Positions 61,473 to 64,000 of a DNA stretch of 64,000 bases are shown piece after piece; within the stretch, counting starts at the first letter, position 1; each line of letters starts with the position of its first letter. The notes under the pieces are model-generated. The model had not been told where the DNA came from. It was given only the letters and a program-made list of their open reading frames with translations, and made no database searches. The stretch lies in assembly GCA_963734295.1 (NCBI GenBank), contig CAVTGS010000027.1, forward strand, positions 124,001 through 188,000, read 5' to 3'. The stretch is from JAEUMW01 sp963734295. Lineage in GTDB: Bacteria > Pseudomonadota > Gammaproteobacteria > Burkholderiales > JAEUMW01. The position numbers and the translations under genes are program-made.

Positions 61473-63102
61473 TCAGCGCCCGGCCATCATCGCCGCGCCG
61501 ATCAGGATTGCCAGCATCAGCAGCGAGACCCCTGCTGCCGGCCACTGCCGCAGCACCATCGTCCACTCGCTCGAAGCGGCGGCTCCCGGTGATGGCTGTG
61601 CGCGCCGCGGCATCGATCGCCACTGCGATGTCGCCCTCGGGAATGCGCGGCAGGCGGTCGCCGGAGCGCGTGAGCACCACGGCGAGCACGGCGCCGACCG
61701 CGACCGGCCAGAGCGCTTCCCAGAGGTACTTCGGCGCGAGCGGGTCGGGCAACGGGCCGAGCGGCAGCGCGTAGTACAGCGCCCACGGCACGGCGATCGA
61801 TGCGATCGCCATCACGAGCCACGGCAGCGCGAGTCCCGGCGGCGCTGCCGCCTGCGGTTCGGTGGCGGTGTTCGCACGCAGCCGCACGACGAAGTGCAGC
61901 ATGAGCACCGTCGTGCCGATCGCGGAGATCACCCCGAGCGTACCCACGAGGCCGTCGCCGAGCGGATCCTTCACGGCAAACTTCGCGAGCGCCCCGCCGG
62001 TGAGCGGCAAGCCGCCGAGGCCCGCGGCCAGGACGGTGGCGAGCGCGAGCGTCGGCATCACGCGCGCCGTGCCCGTCGCCGCGACCACGCCGACGACGAG
62101 AAAGAGCGCGCCTTTCACCAGCACGTGGTGCGACGCGTAGAACGCTGCGAGCAAAGGCGCCGCGCCGTCCCCTGCCGCCATCCCCATGCCGAGCACCGCC
62201 GCGACGACGCCCATCTGGGAGACGCTCGAATAGGCGAGCACCGCCTTGGGATGGATCTGGGTGATACCGATCACGACCGCATAAAGCGCCGTGAACATGC
62301 CGGCGGTGGCGAGCGCGCCGCCCCAATCGGCAAGCGGCGCGTCGAACGGCAGGAAGCGGATGAGTCCGATGATGCCGACTTTCACCACCGCCCCGGAGAG
62401 CACGGCCGACGCGGGAACCGGCGCCGCCGAGTGCGCAAGCGGCATCCACACGTGCAGCGGCACAAGTCCCGCCTTGATGCCGAATCCGACGACAAGCAGC
62501 GCGAGCGTGAGATTGCGGTGCGGTGACGACGGCAGCGCCGCCGCGGCGTCGCGGACGAGCAGGCTGTCGCCGGGCGTGACTGCTGCCAGCATCACGAAAC
62601 CCATCAGCGCGAGCGCCTCTCCGGTGAGCGCCAAGCCGAGGTAGATGACAGCGGCACGGCGTGCGCGTGGCGTGTCGTCGTGGATCACGAGCCCGCTCGC
62701 GCCGAGCGTGAGCATGCCGAGCAGGGCATAGAGGCTCACCATGTCGGCCGCGACGAAAATGCCGAGGCAGCCCGTGAGCGCCATCAGCCAGCACACCGCG
62801 AAGCGGCCGGCCTTGGGTGAGCCGCTGAAGTAACTCGCGGCATACGCACCCGCGGCACTCCACAGCAGCGCGGCGACGCCGAGGAGCAGCGCGCCCGGCA
62901 GGTCGAGCGCGAACGTGAGCCGCACGGTTCCGGTCCCGATCACGAGCGGCGACGCATCGACGGCGAGGATCGCTGTCGCGATGCCCGGCAGCGGCGCGAT
63001 CACGAGCCACGCGAGCATGCGCTCGCGCACGCCGCGCAGGACGCACGCCGCCAGCATCGCGAGAGGGAGCGCGAGGGTCACCCCGAGCAGGTAGGTCTTC
63101 AT
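61473..63102 (-). CDS. Proton-conducting membrane transporter (complex I ND2/4/5-like, MrpD/NuoM type), with one frameshift
   Basis: 542 residues after removing one base near 61570, which restores a final membrane helix (VSLLMLAILIGAAMMAGR). About 14 helices. GFGIKAGLVPLHVWMPLAHS, VLSGAVVKVGIIGLIRFLPF and AFYASHHVLVKGALFLVVGV carry the conserved lysines and histidines of the antiporter-like subunits of complex I, Mrp and group 4 hydrogenases. The start overlaps the stop of the preceding gene by 4 bp. Belongs to a multi-gene cluster that continues beyond the window. Confidence 0.85.
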
Positions 63103-64000
63103 CGAAAGCTCATCGCGGTCGGATCGGGACGGCCGATCGCGAGGAGGTCGACCGGCAGGAAGGCAACGAAGCCGAGCAGCACCGAACCCACCGCGAGCGC
63201 GAGCGCGACGGCCTCACTCCCACGAAGTACTTCGCCCTTCAGCTCGATCGGCGCGTCGGGTGCGGTCATCGCGCGCATCACCACCAGCACCACGTAGCAC
63301 GCGGTGAGCAGACCCCCGACGATCATCACCGCCGCCCACCACCACTGGCCGGTCGAGACCGACACCGAGAGCAGCAGCCATTTCGCGAGGAATCCGCCGG
63401 AGGGGGGCAGGCCGACGAGGGCGATACCCCCCAGGGCAAACGCGAAGACGCTCATGGGCATCAGGCGGCCGACACCCGCCAGCTCCGCGATGCGGTCGTG
63501 GCCGAGCGCGGCGTAGATGAGCCCCGCGGACATGAACATCGACGCCTTCGCGGTCGCGTGCGAGATCACCTGCATCAGGCCGCCCGCGAGTGCTGTCGCG
63601 CCGTCCGCCGCGGTCGACCCCGCGCCGAACGCGAGCGGAAACATGAGAAACAGGTAACCGATCTGCGCGACGGTCGAATACGCGATCAGGAGTTTTAGCC
63701 GCGCCTGCCGCAGAGCGAGCACGTTGCCGAAGAAGATCGCTCCGGCGCCGAGGGCGGCAAGAAGTTGTGCTCCCGCGGCGCTCGCCAGCCCCACGTCGAA
63801 CCAAAGCCGGACCAGCAGAAAGAACGAGCCCTTGATCACGAGCGCCGAAAGCACCGTGCTGGCCGGAGCGGGCGCCCCTGCGTGCGCGGGCGGCAGCCAC
63901 AGGTGCAGCGGAAAGAGCGCGGTCTTCGCGAGCAGGCCGGCCGTCATCAGCGCGGCGGCGGTGACCGTCGCCGGGTTCGAGTGCACGCGCGCGGCGAGCA
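63099..64000 (-). CDS. Proton-conducting membrane transporter (complex I ND5-like), 5' end outside window
   Basis: Frame open to the right edge; about 300 residues seen. LLAKTALFPLHLWLPPAHAG, PAPASTVLSALVIKGSFFLL, LLIAYSTVAQIGYLFLMFPL and ISHATAKASMFMSAGLIYAA are the conserved core of the same antiporter-like family. The C-terminus (MTAPDAPIELKGEVLRGSEA, then two helices) is short. Four-base overlap with the next gene shows an operon. Whether the complex is Mrp, hydrogenase-like or a CO2/bicarbonate-type unit cannot be told here. Confidence 0.85.
   Translation of the reverse strand, partial: LAARVHSNPATVTAAALMTAGLLAKTALFPLHLWLPPAHAGAPAPASTVLSALVIKGSFFLLVRLWFDVGLASAAGAQLLAALGAGAIFFGNVLALRQARLKLLIAYSTVAQIGYLFLMFPLAFGAGSTAADGATALAGGLMQVISHATAKASMFMSAGLIYAALGHDRIAELAGVGRLMPMSVFAFALGGIALVGLPPSGGFLAKWLLLSVSVSTGQWWWAAVMIVGGLLTACYVVLVVMRAMTAPDAPIELKGEVLRGSEAVALALAVGSVLLGFVAFLPVDLLAIGRPDPTAMSFR

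Noticed and set aside
60946..62526. Reading the Uma2 gene through to 62526
   Set aside because: Beyond about 61440 the frame is antisense to the proton-conducting subunit gene and loses all Uma2 character.
1..64000. CRISPR arrays and rRNA or tRNA genes
   Set aside because: No regularly spaced short repeats and no rRNA/tRNA signatures noticed while reading; tRNAscan and CRISPR finders were not available.

Overview
The window is a high-GC stretch from a Gram-negative proteobacterium. Outer-membrane markers support this: an MlaA-type lipoprotein, several proteins with lipoboxes, and a beta-barrel protein ending in Phe. Gene content (EgtB, SLC13 permeases with RCK_C domains, IS91, IS630 and IS1202-like elements) fits a betaproteobacterium-like organism, but nothing here fixes the taxon. 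Calls come from reading translations and motifs; no database search was run.

Layout. 1-7.8 kb: the end of an old-yellow-enzyme gene, a GNAT acetyltransferase, a receiver-PAS-GGDEF-EAL protein, and a molybdopterin oxidoreductase / 7Fe ferredoxin / ferredoxin-NADP reductase operon. 7.9-22.2 kb is accessory. It holds two IS91-type transposase remnants, a complete IS1202-like element with a 17-bp target duplication, an IS630 element in a CTAG site, two degenerate receiver proteins, and one 7.3-kb gene for a 2446-residue protein with a papain-like cysteine peptidase domain. It ends with a BrnT/BrnA module lying between an intact DUF427 gene and a damaged copy of it. 22.2-27 kb: egtB and small lipoprotein or enzyme genes. 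27.2-38.8 kb: lactate dehydrogenase, then a minus-strand cluster (pta, ackA, pflB, pflA, sdaA, ridA, tdcB, DUF1269, GntP permease) resembling the E. coli tdc pathway for anaerobic serine/threonine breakdown. 39-54.6 kb: three 603-residue SLC13/RCK_C permease paralogues, a P-type ATPase, a cation/proton exchanger, a baeRF-like protein, an MlaA lipoprotein with an adjoining hydrolase, and an esterase lipoprotein. 55-61.5 kb: a ferric-reductase-like flavoprotein, an outer-membrane barrel, a mosaic of gene fragments, a possible nucleotide-metabolising defence effector, and toxin-antitoxin genes. The right edge has two complex-I-like proton-conducting subunits.

A recurring feature is single-base frame breaks in otherwise well-preserved genes. 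They occur at about 2.8 and 7.6 kb and are dense from 41 to 61.6 kb; the intact genes between 8 and 40.9 kb show none. Nearly all are cured by removing one base, and cured lengths are sensible (the third SLC13 copy becomes exactly 603 residues like its paralogues). Uncorrected sequence error is therefore at least as likely as gene decay. These genes are listed as CDS with the break noted; true remnants are listed as pseudogenes.

The best candidates for something undescribed are the giant peptidase protein with its pseudo-receivers (10.3-20.1 kb) and the lower-GC effector/membrane pair (58.8-60.3 kb).
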